From: Hyperoodon ampullatus
Taxonomy: Eukaryota; Chordata; Mammalia; Artiodactyla; Ziphiidae
Direction: 5' to 3'
DNA length: 64,000 nucleotides
Assembly (NCBI GenBank): GCA_949752795.1
Contig: OX457056.1
Location: 182,366,428-182,430,427 of the forward strand
The notes under the pieces are model-generated. The model was given only the letters and a program-made list of their open reading frames with translations, did no database searches and was not told the origin of the DNA. Each line of letters begins with the position of its first letter. The first letter of the stretch is position 1. Both the position numbers and the translations under genes were made by a program. Of this stretch, positions 49,639 to 60,930 are shown one piece after another.

Positions 49639-49905
49639 GCAGGGAACTGTTCTGCTATCACATGAAGAAGCCTGGCTAGCCTACTGGAAGATGAGACCAC
49701 ATGAAACAGACACGAGTCATCCCAGATGAGGCACCGAAGGAGCCAGGCCCCAGCTGACCCACTAGCAGGCTGCAGCTGCATGAGTGATCCAGCTGAGGCC
49801 AGAAGAACTGCTCAACTGAGCCCAGGTCAACTTGCTGACCTGCAGAATTGTGAGCAAATAAAACAGTTGTTGTTTCAAGCTCCTACACTTGAAGTGATCT
49901 GTGAT
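49425..49905 (+). mobile_element. MLT1-type MaLR LTR
   Basis: GGCCACATGATGTGCTTTGGCCAATG, the splice-like CATTGCAGGGAACTG, GAAGCCTGGCTAGCCTACTGGA, CAGAAGAACTGCTCAACTGAGCCCAG, and TTGTGAGCAAATAAAACAGTTGTTG are in the order seen in MLT1 LTRs. Confidence 0.82.
49585..49635. repeat. (CT)n microsatellite within the LTR
   Basis: About 25 CT units sit where MLT1 normally has a short CTCTCT stretch, so the repeat grew inside the element. Confidence 0.96.
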
Positions 49906-51226
49906 GCAAGTGACCAATGCAGGCTCCAAACCAGAATGACAGAATCAGCTTTAGAGGGGCTTTTTTGGTTTGTCTTGTCCAACCCCCTAATAGTATCTGA
50001 ACTCTTTCTGCATTCCATTTACTTAATACCTACTATATGCTGGATAATTTATAGATGCAATAATAATAAAACCATAGTTCATACTTCCTGAACACTTCAT
50101 ATGTTCCTGGCACTATTCTAAGCTTATTATATAGATCAGTGGTCTTTAGTCTGGGGTTTGCATTCCCCTGGGCACTCTTAGGAAGAACAGTTTTAAGGAC
50201 ATCTGTTTCTGGATCCTCACCTCCCATGGTATTCTTTCCTTAGAATTCATTCCCCTGGAACTTGCCTGAGGTCTGGCTGTATTCCTTTCCCTCCCTCCCT
50301 GTTATATCGCCCTTTCTACTTCATAAAATCAAGGCATACCTCTTACCCATCCTGACTTGTACTACAGAGACCTGTCCTGGGGGTAAAAGCCAGTGGGCAC
50401 ATCAAAGACCCCAATGAATCAATAAATGATTTAATATATTGGTGTCAGTGTTGAGAAAGCAATGACTGGGCAAATACACTTTTCACTAGAGGAAAGCTTT
50501 CCAATATTTTGCTTTCAACAAGGATTGAAATATGACCTAATCCAGTCGTCAGCTGGTAGAGTATTAAAATCATTTTCAATGATAGATCATTGTGACTTTT
50601 GACATAAAACTCAGAAGCAGTTTAAAGTACTGAGTGGTATAAGGAAACTTCATCCATTCCTGCCTCTTTTTATATTGAAAGAGGTATTTCAGAGCTAACA
50701 TCTCTTAAAAATATAGGAATAGAAATGATGCTGAATTCTATTGCAAATTCATATAAGAATATAGGAAGTAAAAATAAAAATCTATTTCAATAAATATACA
50801 TTTCCAATAAAATTTTACTTCTTATGATTATTTATCTAAACTTGTATTTATGTGGTTTTTATTAATTTTATATACATTTCTAAATCTTTACTAATTGTGC
50901 AGTATTTACTGATAACTCAATCCAGGAAAAAAATTTAGCACCTAGAGACTTGTGGAATAAGGAAATTTTTTAAATCTTAATTTAAATTTTTATACACATA
51001 CTATTTTACAGAGAAATATAATCAGTGATCAACAAAGAACTTTCAAAACAAAAATGTATGAAAATAGGATAAAATTTTGTGGGGGAAGTGGATTGAAGAT
51101 AAAAATTCAAAGAGAAGAAGGGACAATATAAAATTTCTAACAGCTAAAGTTTGTTTATGGAGTCTTTTTAAATCAACAGATGTAGTTAAATTCATGATAC
51201 TTAGATGTAAAGGAAAGATTTAACCA

Positions 51227-51234
<8 letters not shown>

Positions 51235-51257
<23 letters not shown>

Positions 51258-51451
51258 TGCGGTACGCGGGCCTCTGACTGTTGTGGCCTCTCCCGTTGCG
51301 GAGCACAGGCTCCTGACATGCAGGGTCAGCAGCCACGGCTCACGGGCCCAGCCGCTCCACGGCATGTGGGATCCTCCTGGACCGGGGCACGAACCTGCAT
51401 CCCCTGCATCGGCAGGCAGACTCTCAACCACTGCTCCACCAGGGAAGCCCC
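51235..51451 (-). mobile_element. CHR-type SINE
   Basis: It has a poly(T) start, the antisense body GCGGTACGCGGGCCTCTGAC, and the head CCACCAGGGAAGCCCC. The target duplication AACCATTTCTTTT lies at 51222-51234 and 51452-51464. Confidence 0.96.
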
Positions 51452-51629
51452 AACCATTTCTTTTTAAGATGTCAATATTTGCCTTGGAAATTGCATCCTT
51501 TACAACAATTTATATTTATGATGAAAAAGTTTAGATGTCAAAAATAAAAAAACGTTCAATGATGCATAATCTTTTAAATGATTTTAGGGGCTATGCAAAC
51601 AAAAATGTTTGAAGACCACAACTTTGTAC

Positions 51630-52050
51630 TCTAATTCAATCTTCACAATAACTTTGTCATCATGCCTATTTTACAGTGGAGGACACTGAGGCACAGAGAG
51701 GTTAAGGGCCTTGCCCAAGGTCACACAGCTAATATTATGGGCTGAGCTGTACCCCCTCCCAAATTCATATGTTGAAGCCCTAAAGGCCAATACCTCAAAA
51801 TATGACTGCATTTGGAGATAGGGCCTTTAAAGGAGTGAGTAAGTTAAAACGAGGTCATTAGGGTGGGCTGGTGTCCTTATAAGAAGAGATTAGGGATACC
51901 GACATGCACAGAGGGAAAACCATGTGAAGACACAGGGAGACAACGGCCACCTATAAGCTTTGCTATGGCAGCCCGAGCAAACTAACACACCTGCGAAGGG
52001 ACAAAACTGGGCAGCCTGACTCCAGAGCCCTCTTGTAACTACTCCACACC
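51630..52050 (-). repeat. MIR SINE, antisense, split by an LTR
   Basis: CCTATTTTACAGTGGAGGACACTGAGGC and GCCCAAGGTCACACAGCTAA are antisense MIR. They stop at the LTR and resume after it with CTGGGCAGCCTGACTCCAGAGCCC. Confidence 0.82.
51734..51989 (+). mobile_element. MaLR-type LTR, shortened, inserted in a MIR
   Basis: TTATGGGCTGAGCTGTACCC, CATATGTTGAAGCCC, GAGGTCATTAGGGTGGGCTGG, and CCATGTGAAGACACAGGGAG lead to GCTATGGCAGCCCGAGCAAAC. The part carrying CCAGAACTGTGAGAA is missing, unlike the copy at 6158-6536. Confidence 0.84.
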
Positions 52051-53689
52051 ATTCTCAGAGGAACTGGGCAGCTGGTATTAGGGCTCCTACAGATGAAAAA
52101 AGTAGTGTCCAGGATAAACGGCTGGTCCCCTGTCCCAGGGCTGGAGCAGGGCAGAGCCGGGACTGGGCCCTAGAGAACCCCGTGCTCTGACCTGTGTTTG
52201 GGAAAGTCCGGTCCAGGGGCAGGAAGGCGGGCAGCCTGCAGATCAGGAAGCCAGGGAGCTGGAGAGCAGCTGGGGGGCTCCTAAGTAATTGGCCATGGGG
52301 GTGGGGGGCTAACTCAGAAGGGCCAGGAGCCTGGCGAGGAGAGTCAGTGCCAGGCACGGGCCGTGCACCTCATCCAGCACTTGCCAAATGAAGCTTATGA
52401 AGTCTCAGCCCAGTGAATGCAGGGCTGATGTCCCTTTAATGAAGAGGGACAGCCCAGCGGCCAGAAGTGATCCTGGACACCAAGGGGAAGAATTATGGGC
52501 ATCTGAGAAATAGACCTTGCCTGGAATCTCCCTTAAATATGCATAGCATAATCACTGCTGATTACATAACTGTGTCACCTGTCTTAGCTAGGGGTTCACA
52601 GAAGCAGAGCCTGTAAGACAGGGATTCAAGTGCAGAGTCTATGTGGGAGGTGATCCTAAGAAACCCACTGGAGAGTGGGGAAATGAGACCAGGAAGAGAA
52701 GAAAAGCAATGAAGGGTGATTCTAGAGCCAGTCTCCACCACAGGCCACAGCCTGGCACCCAGGGCACTTGACCCAAAGGCTCCCGGCTCCACGCAAGGCA
52801 ACCAACCTGCAGAGAAATGAAAACTCGGGACACGGTGTTTTTTAAGTGGTGACTTGTGATCTTCAGGACTTTGAGGACTCTAGAAGAAAGGGCTGTTTTT
52901 CTCACCTCTTCTGATAGGAAGACATCAGAAGCACGAGGTCCTGAGCCACCCTTCCTCTGCCTCGTAGCCTGGGGCCACACTGCACCCAGACGCCACCGCG
53001 TGGCCAAACCTCCCAGATGACATGTCCAGGCTGGAGGCCATCACTGTCACATGGGACTGTCCCTGTCACCACTACCTACCCCACTATGGTTAATTTGGGG
53101 TGGAGGCAGCCATGCCTCCCATCCTATCACGCTCTGTAACAGTGTTAGGGCCTCTGAGGTATGGCTGACCTTCCCCCTCATTGCCCCCCAACTTGCCTGC
53201 ACCTTCTTCAGGACCCCAGGCCTTGCAAAGACTCTGATATAGGTCCTGTGGATATTCCTGCTCCATTCACAGAGCATTCTGAAGGCACGGTGAGCACAGT
53301 GGCACCCCCTGCACAGGTCCCGGTGCATGTGCACAGTGCTCTCCCAGCATCCTCCCGCCCCAGCACAGGCAGGCACCCTGCAGCCTGGAAAAGCACCATC
53401 TGCCTCTCTCTGGAGGGAGGGTCAGGACTGGGATGCCCTCTTCCTATCCCAGCCGTTTCCTCTGCGCAGCAGGGTGCTCCCGCCATGCCAAGCTCAAGAG
53501 CCAGCCCCTCCAGGAAGCAGTCCTGCCTTGACCACGTTTCCAGGCTGGCACGGTTACAGGTAAAGCCGTCTCCCTCAGTCACCAGGTGGAAAGCTGAGGG
53601 GGAGAACCAAGTTTTCTACCTCCTGTTGTCTTGGTACAAAGAGCATTTTAGGGCCACAGCCGTTCAGTGAAAGCACCAGTGCATAAAGC

Positions 53690-54000
53690 TCTCTATCTAG
53701 AGTCATGCTGTCCTGTATGGTAGTCGTGAGCTGGGGTGGCTATCAAGTACGGGAAATGTAACTGGTCCAGAATATGATGTGCTGGAACTGTGAAACCTTA
53801 GGGGCTCAGGATGTTTATTTGGGGCCTGAGAAGACCTGCTGGATTTCATCCTTCATATGGAAAAAGGAATGTAAAATATCTCTTTCAGAATCTTTATGAC
53901 GATGCTTGTTGAAATGGTATTTCAGATATATTGGGTTTAATAAAATGGATTAAAATTAATGTCACCTGTTATTTTTTACTTTTTAAATGTGACTACTAAA
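53690..54000. mobile_element. hAT-Charlie-type element with a foreign insert
   Basis: GAATGTAAAATATCTCTTTCAG, GATATATTGGGTTTAATAAAATGG, and AATTAATGTCACCTGTT match the family also seen at 23622-23930. A 40-bp block at 53801-53840 does not fit the family. Confidence 0.68.
53801..53840 (+). repeat. 40-bp local direct repeat, copy 1
   Basis: The block GGGGCTCAGG...GACCTGCT recurs at 54278-54317 with 37 of 40 bases identical by eye. Confidence 0.88.
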
Positions 54001-54239
54001 AAAACAGATGTCCAACTACATGCACAGCCCACCTTGTATTTCTACTCAGGACAGTGCACAAGGGGGTTGTATTTGCCCTAGCCGTCGGGAGGGCTGAGCC
54101 ACCGTCACCATGACTACAATGGAGGGATGCCACCTGGAGAGGTGGACCACACACAGAAGAAGGTGGCCCCTGGAGCTGCCCAGGCCCAGGACTGGCAGCC
54201 ACGGCACCGGGAAAAGTGTCCCCAGAGCCCTGTGAGGTA

Positions 54240-54375
54240 AGAGTAACTTTTATCCCCATTTCCCAGTGAGGACACCTGGGGCTCAGGACATTTATTTGGG
54301 GCTTGAGAAGACCTGCTTTACAAGTAAAGGAGCTTGAATCCAGGCCCTAGGTCCAGCGCTCTATTCATGAAGCTA
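54240..54375 (-). repeat. MIR SINE, antisense
   Basis: ATCCCCATTTCCCAGTGAGGAC and GGAGCTTGAATCCAGGCCC are antisense MIR. Confidence 0.65.
54278..54317 (+). repeat. 40-bp local direct repeat, copy 2
   Basis: This copy lies in antisense MIR sequence, where a GGCTCAG motif is expected, so it is the probable source of copy 1. Confidence 0.85.
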
Positions 54376-55701
54376 CTGGGGAGGCTTCCGAGCACCCAAT
54401 CGGGGAGACGGGCTCCCTTCTGATGGGGCAGCAGGCCCAGGAGAGCTCACTGAGCCTTCCCACAAGCTCTGATGACCAAGCCTGAGTCTCAGAAGTGTTT
54501 GGCGGGGAGAGTTCGTGCTGGGGTGTCCCAGTGTCCGAGCGTCTCTGATGCCAGGCTGGTGAGCCCTTCATCCTCCCCAAGGTCCCAGGGACACCTTGTC
54601 CACAGCCACCCCATTCCGTACCTGGCAGCCTCCTGCCTCCACTAAGTGGGGCTGTGAGTGGGAGGCAGCACCCCAGCTCCCTCTTTCTTGGACTTCTGGG
54701 AGAAAAGATCACAGGCCCTTCGATCCCATCACCACGGGGAAGCAAGCGGAGAGCCAGTTTGTGGCAGGCAGATGTAGGTGCCTAGCAAGCTGTGGGGAGC
54801 CTGGCTTTGGAGCCAGGGTTTTAGCACATCGAGTGCAAGCTAAACGCAGTCATGACAAATATGAGAGCCGAGACAAAGGGGCTAGACCCCTCTCCCTCTG
54901 GTTGCGTGTGCCTTCAAAGCTGTCCTTTTAAAAGCTCAGACATGGGAGGTTGAGGGATTGTTGGGGCCACACCAAAGCAGCAGGTATGGACTCATTCTGG
55001 AAGAAGCAAAGGCCTTTGAAACCAGTGTGCTTGAAAATCCACTAGAGTAACGCCACCAGGATTGGTGTATTCCAGGGTGACTCAGAGCTGCAGAGGCCCT
55101 GGGATGAAGTTCCAGGCACCCTGGCACTCACAAAGATTAGGGATGGAGACTCACAGCTCAGAGGAAAGTAGAAAGTAAGTCACACGTGGGGCAATTAACG
55201 CCAGCTCTATGAGCAATGAGCACCCTAGGAGGACAGGGTGAGGGCAGGGCAGCAGGAAGGTGAGAGAGAAGGGGACTGGCCCTCAGGTCCCCTGGCTTCC
55301 AGGATGGGGTGTGTGTATCTCAGGGGTCCAGCGGGAGATCACATCAGGGGCAGAGACAGCTACTCCGACATCCTCTTTTCAGACAGATCTTGCTGAGCAA
55401 GCGGGAGAGCAGGTGCCAGGCTGTCCTCTGCTTCCCACGTGTGTGTGAGGAGCCTGCAAACCTGGGTGCTCTGTGGCTCCCACGCAGGCAGGAGGATGCA
55501 GAAGGACCAACAAACACACTTGCACAGGAAACCCAGAAACTGTCTATATAACAAGGGGGTCTGGGCCTGATTTGATTGTTGTGCATCCAGGGAGCATAAG
55601 TTTATCTATGAGTTTCATTTCAAGATAGTAATGGGATCATTTCAAAATATTCACTGTAAAGAGAAGTGCTGAGTAGGCTAGAGTGAAGAAGAACTGGTTC
55701 T

Positions 55702-55880
55702 AAGGCCTTGCTACTCAAAGTGAGGCCTCCCATCATCAGGGTGGCACTGCCTGCACTTCTCATTAGAAATGCAGACGTCAGGCCTGCCCTTATGCTCTGA
55801 ATCAGAATCTGCATTGGAGCACGTTCCCAGGTGAGCAGTCTGTTCCTGAAGGTTTGGGCAGTGCTGCTCTAAGCCTCCCA
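55702..55880. mobile_element. MER20-like hAT-Charlie element, opposite orientation to 17.3 kb
   Basis: GCTACTCAAAGTGAGGCCTC, TCATTAGAAATGCAGACGTCAGG, CTCTGAATCAGAATCTGCATT, and CGTTCCCAGGTGAGC read as the inverse of the MER20-like copy at 17327-17505. Confidence 0.75.
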
Positions 55881-56149
55881 GGTCCAGGTGAGGGCTAACG
55901 CCAGGCCTAACATGCACAGTCCTGCCAGGGATACAGGATGCCAGCCTGCGGGCAGAGGTTGTACCAGATGGATGCCAAGCCCCCGAGGAGCTGCGGGAGC
56001 CGTGAACTGCTGCCTGGGGAGGACCTAAGCAACAACCGCATTGAAGGCTGAAGGAAAATTCCTTGGCAACGTCGGCCCCCAGATGGCTGAGGTTTTCTTG
56101 AACAGAAACACGGAGGCTGAGGATCGGGCTGGGCTTGGGCTCTGCCACT

Positions 56150-56300
56150 CCCTTGTTTCAGGACTTGATCAAGTTCCCCAGCTGTGTCCTCTGTCAAATG
56201 GGAGCAATATGGGCTGTCATTCGGGCTGGTGGTGAGGACCCATGAGAATGTGGAGGGGCCAGCAAGGTGTCTGACCCACAGCAGGTGCTCAGGCAAAGCT
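56150..56300 (+). repeat. MIR fragment
   Basis: TGTCCTCTGTCAAATGGGAGC and CACAGCAGGTGCTCAGG are MIR 3' blocks. Confidence 0.65.
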
Positions 56301-57574
56301 CTTGACAGATCATAGGGCTTCAGACTCTGTGCACAGGCACACATGAGGCCATCTGGAGCCCACTCCCAGGGGCACGAGGGCAGCTAAGATCTGGGTTCTC
56401 AGTGGCTCTGTGGGAAGCCTGGAGCTTATGTCCCAGTCTGCCTTGTTGGCTTTGGAGGAGAAGGGCTTCTCCTGAACTGCCTACGTTGCTTTGTTTCCCC
56501 GCTCCTCCCCACGGCCTAACAGGGCCTGCACTCCAGGCAGATTTCTCTATCATGCCCCTGAGCCCAGGCAGAGGTGCCTTTCGAGCAAAACAGGCTTGGA
56601 GACTGCCAATGTGGCATGAAAACTCCAACAGCTGGGAACAAAGCAGCTGGGAAACAAAGCCATTTGCCCACCATTTGTTGAGTAGCTGTCATGAGCCGAA
56701 TTCCAAGGAGAATGGGTCAGATGCATGGTCCCTGTCTTACACACCATCCTCCTGGAGGGAGGCAAATACATTTGCACGTGTGCAACATGTGCCACGAGCT
56801 CATCAAAGCCATCAAGTCTTTGGAACAGGAGAAAAGCTCGGGCACCGTGGATGAGGTATGCGCAGGCATGGAGGGAGACTCTCAGAGTGCAGCACAGACA
56901 CACAGAGCACGGTAGGCAGGGCACGGGCTGCGGAAGAAGGATCTGGCTAGAGCTCTGGCTCTGATTCCAGTGCTGCATGGCTCTGCGCACCCGTCCAGCT
57001 CCCCATCCCTTCTCCACCCTGCTCAGGCCCTGGAGGCTGACCTCTGTGCACGTCCTCTGGCTTCCGGTCTGGGTGGTAGGACCAAAGGAAAGCAGCCGAG
57101 GGACACCTGAAGGCAGGGGGCAGGGAGGGGCTGAGGAAGGTAGGCTCCTGGCTCCCTCCCTGCTGCAGCCTGGTTTGGCATTGCCTAAGTCCCTCTTCTA
57201 AGGCTCTTACTGGTGACAATTCTCCCACAGCTGCAGCTCTCAAAAGTTCCAGAAACCTCTTCTCCCCTTGTCCCCTAAGCTCTAGGGTGGAAACAGCATC
57301 CCCCGGGTGCTGGTCCCTGAATGCCTTTCTCTCCCTCCCTCCCAGATTCCTTTAGCCCTGACTGCACCTCTGGGGAGAGTCCCCTCTGGAAACTGTGCTC
57401 AGTTTCCCTGTTTAATTGTCCCCCTAAGCCATGACCACCAAATCTAATACTTCCCAGCTTTATGACCTTGGGCTAATAGTAATAATTACTATATATAATT
57501 ATAACCATATGTCATCATAAATGCAGGACACTTACAAGGAGGTGGAATGGGTAAAGTGTTTTATTTGTGGGGTT

Positions 57575-57740
57575 TTTTTTCCAACTTAATCCTCACAACA
57601 ATCCTGTGAGACTGGTATACTGGTATTTTCCCCATTATTTAGAGGGAGAAGGTGAGGCACAGCAGGTAAGTCATCAGCTGGTAGGTGAACAGTCGCCATT
57701 TGAACCAGAGTTATTCTAATTCCAGAGCCCAGCTCTTACC
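57575..57740 (-). repeat. MIR SINE, antisense
   Basis: TTAATCCTCACAACAATCCTGTGAG, AGAAGGTGAGGCACAGCAGG, and GTCATCAGCTGGTAGGTGAAC follow antisense MIR. Confidence 0.82.
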
Positions 57741-58109
57741 CAATCATCTCTGGGAGCTGCAGGGTCCCCATCTGTTTCAGAAATTCTGAAGTCGGGGTGC
57801 ACAGGGAGGGTATTTCAGAGGAAACAGGAGCTGGTGGAAACATGACCTGGAGGTTTGGTGAAAGGCGGGGACTAGAGAGAGAAAGCAGGCAGCATTCATA
57901 GGGAGATAAGAGTCAGAGCCATGAGAACTATAATCACTAAGGGAGAAAGAGTAAAGCAAGAAGGGGCTAAGGACAGAACCCAGGGGACCCAGAACCCAGA
58001 AAGGAGACAGAAGGAAGGGAACACTCAGACTGGACAGGAAGAGAAGGGAAGGGGTGCCTTTCCAGTCCCATCTGCCTGCCAGGCACAGCGTCAGGTACTG
58101 TAATTAAAT

Positions 58110-58265
58110 TATGAACACACAACAACATTCAATCTAAGGAAGGTGGTGTCCATCCCATGTCATTTAATAAATGAGGAAACCAAAGTTCAGAGTGGTTAAG
58201 GAACGTGTCTAAAAACTCAGTCTTAAGCGGCAGAGCCAGAATCAAACCCTGGGCCATCTGACTCC
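58110..58265 (-). repeat. MIR SINE, antisense
   Basis: AATAAATGAGGAAACCAAAGTTCAG, GTTAAGGAACGTGTCTAAA, and CAGAGCCAGAATCAAACCC follow antisense MIR. It ends about 290 bp downstream of the transmembrane exon. Confidence 0.78.
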
Positions 58266-58551
58266 ACAGCCTCTTCTGGGAGGAAGAGAGAGGTAAGGGC
58301 CCTCAGAAACCACCGAAGGAAGGGATTTGAGAAAAGGGGGTACTGAAATGATGTCAACAGTGGCCACAGTTGATTTTAGCAGAGTCTAAGGTAGACACAT
58401 CTCCTCACTCACACTGCTTACCAGTCACAGGTAAATAATCCCTGACTCAGGATGCATCTTTCAACCAAAGTGATACTTTGCCCAACATCTTCTGCCTGTC
58501 TGTGGTTTGGTTGTGCCCCCACTCCAGACATGACTTTATCTGTTCTCTTAC

Positions 58552-58659
58552 CTCTGGATTTCCTCTTGCTAAACACAGACTGCCAGATGATGGTCAGAGT
58601 GAAGAGCAGAACGCTGAGAATCCCCACACAGCACACGAGCACAGCATACACGTAGAGGT
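58552..58659 (-). CDS. VSTM4: VSTM4 transmembrane exon
   Basis: This 108-nt exon has a TGCCTTTTAG acceptor and a GTAAGAGAAC donor on the minus strand. It begins with two bases that complete an Asp codon (G|AC). It then encodes 35 residues that include LYVYAVLVCCVGILSVLL and IIWQSVFSKRKSR, and it leaves a G in phase 1. The long hydrophobic run followed by the basic KRKSR stop-transfer cluster is a classic single-pass type I transmembrane segment, with the N-terminus outside. Sequence and position match the membrane span of VSTM4, which anchors the extracellular V-set domain. The exon before it should end in phase 1 but was not found in the remaining 5.3 kb of the window, so it probably lies past position 64000. 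Confidence 0.95.
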
Positions 58660-58734
58660 CTAAAAGGCAGGGACACGCAGGTGATTGTCGGGACAGGCCA
58701 CACCACAGGAGGTGCTCCAAATAAAAAAACTTCA

Positions 58735-59730
58735 CACATTATCAAAACTCAACTCAAAATGAACCACAAGCCTAAATGTAAAACAGAAACAAGAAAACTT
58801 CTGGAAAAAAACATAGAAGAAAAATCTTTGAGATCTAGGACTAAGCAGAGAATTTTTAGACTTGACACCAAAAGCACCATCCATATAAGGAAAACTTGAT
58901 AAATTAGAAAAATTAGATTTCCTCAAAATTGAAAACTTTGCTCTATAAATACCCATATGAAGAATGAGATATCCCATATGTTGGGATAATACCTATCAGA
59001 ACAGCTAAAATAAAAACTAGGACAATACCAAACACTGACAAAGATACAGATAAGACATGGCTGGTGAGAATGTAAAATGGTACGGCCACTCTGGAAAAAC
59101 AGTTTGGCAGTTCCTTAAAAGATACACCTATGACTATCATGCAACTCACCAACTGCTCTCTGGGGCATTTGTCCAGAGAAATGAAAACTTAAGTTCACAC
59201 AAAAACCTGTATGTGTATGTTTGTAGCAATTTTATTCCTAATAACCAAAAACTGGAAACGGCCCAGATGTCCTTCAGTGTGTGAATGGGTAAACAAACTG
59301 TGGTCCATCCACACCATGAAACACTTCTCAGCAACAGAAGGGGATGAATTATTGCACAAAGCGTTATATTGAGTGGAAAAAAAATCCCCCCAAATTACAT
59401 ACTGTATGATTTTATTTATACAACGTTTTTGGAATGACAAAATGATAGAAATGGAGAACAGATTAGTGGTTGCCAGGGGTTAAGGAGGGAACAGACGGGA
59501 GAAAAATGGGTCTTGCTATTAGGGACCCTTGTAGTGATGGGAATGTTCTGTATCTCGGCTATATCAATGTCAATATCCTGGTTGCAATGTTATACTACAG
59601 TTTTGCAAGATGATACCATTGGGAGAAATTGGATAAAAGGGTACCAACTGGTACAAGGAATCTCTCTGCATTACTTGTTAGAAATACATGTTAATCTACA
59701 ATTATCTCAAAATAAGTTTGTTTTACGTTC
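58735..59730 (+). repeat. L1 3' region, sense, close to the transmembrane exon
   Basis: AAAACTTCTGGAAAAAAACATAG, GAATGTAAAATGGTACGGCC, GCAATTTTATTCCTAATAACC, GGTAAACAAACTGTGGTCCATCC, and AGTGGTTGCCAGGGGTTAAG are L1 ORF2 tail and 3' UTR. It is antisense to VSTM4 and starts about 75 bp upstream of the exon's acceptor. Confidence 0.88.
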
Positions 59731-59759
59731 CAATGATTCAATCATGTTCATGTATATCT

Positions 59760-60120
59760 TAGTTTAGGCTGCTATAACAAAATACCATAGACGGGGTGAC
59801 TTAGACGACAAACATTTATATCTCACAGTCCTAGAGACTAGGAAGTTCAAGATCAAGGCACTGGCAGGTGCAGTGTCTGGTAAGGACTCTATTCCTGGTT
59901 TGGAGACGTCTTCTGTTGGTATCCTCACGTGGAGGAGAACAGAGAGCAAGCAAGCAAGCTCTCAAGGATCCCTTCTTATAAGGACCCTAATCCCATTCAT
60001 GAGGTAATCCTGCTCATTACCTAATCACCTCCCAAAGGTCCTACCTCCTGATGCCATCACATTAGGGGTTAGGATTTCAACATATGAATTTTAGGGGACA
60101 CGAACATTCAGACCATAACA
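59760..60120 (-). mobile_element. MLT1A-like MaLR LTR, antisense
   Basis: TTAGGCTGCTATAACAAAATACCATAGAC, CTCACAGTCCTAGAGACTAGGAAGTTC, CCTAATCACCTCCCAAAGGTCC, and AGGATTTCAACATATGAATTTTAGG match an antisense MLT1-type LTR in order. The element is nearly full length. Confidence 0.88.
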
Positions 60121-60599
60121 ATATACATCCATTTCTTAAACTCTAGTGATCAACTGTGTCACCAATCTGATTGATACGATGCCCAAACTGCTAAGAAAGC
60201 AAAAGGGAAGCTAGAATCATTATTTTAATCTTCTATGAAGCAAAAGGCTGCAGATATTTGAACTTAGTAAATGTTTGAACTTAGCAAAAATGTTTCTCTG
60301 CTGATAAATTTCTTTAGCCAACAGACATATTCAGCCTGCTCTTAGGTACAAGAAATATAATGATGAACATCCAAAGGTCTTCTCGTCAAGAAAGCAGAGG
60401 GCTGCATGGTACCTGAACCATAGAAATACGTGTCCAGAACCAGAAACATGCAGAAGAGGGACCCATCCCGGTTGGGGAGGTTGGAGGGGCTTCCCAGAGG
60501 ACTAGACCTCTGTGGTGAGTTGTAGTTAAAATAACACAGACAATGCAAAAATACAGAGAGAGAATAAAAATAGAGAGAGAAAAAAAGTCATCAGCCATC

Positions 60600-60930
60600 C
60601 ATCACTTTGAGTTAACTACTGCTGTACTTTATGATGTATATGTATAATTTTTAAATTAAGATCATACTGTTTTATATCTTTCTTTTTATTTAAATTTCAT
60701 TTTCTCATTATGCTCTCTTCAAAAAGTGATTTTAATTTTGAAAACTACGATAAAAGTAATACATCATCCTGAGAGACTTAATATCTTATCATTGGCTACT
60801 CAAAGTGTTCCGACCTTCCCTATAATAAATGATTCTACGGTGAGTATTCACAACCTTAAACCTTAATGAGTCTCTCACACTGTGTTCTCAAGATTAAAGT
60901 TCCTAGAAGTGGAATTACTGAGTCAGCAAG
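60600..60930 (-). repeat. Probable L1 scrap, antisense
   Basis: TATAATAAATGATTCTACGGTGAGTATTC and AGTTCCTAGAAGTGGAATTACTGAGTC resemble antisense L1 3' sequence. Confidence 0.5.

Larger units (their letters stand above)
48736..58551 (-). other. VSTM4: VSTM4 intron (9,816 bp) after the transmembrane exon
   Basis: The donor is CCAGAG|GTAAGA at 58552/58551 and the acceptor is TTTCACAG at 48736. The intron contains an MLT1-type LTR with an internal CT repeat, a CHR SINE, a MaLR LTR nested in a MIR, an hAT fragment, a MER20-like element and several MIR copies. The stretches 52050-53690, 54380-55700, 56300-57570 and 57745-58110 are GC-richer and appear unique. The open frames in them (up to 169 codons) look like chance. 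Confidence 0.85.

Noticed and set aside
53161..53670. 169-codon open frame, with overlapping frames on the other strand
   Set aside because: Several frames are open at once in GC-rich sequence, with low-complexity Pro/Ser composition and no known domain. Chance is more likely.
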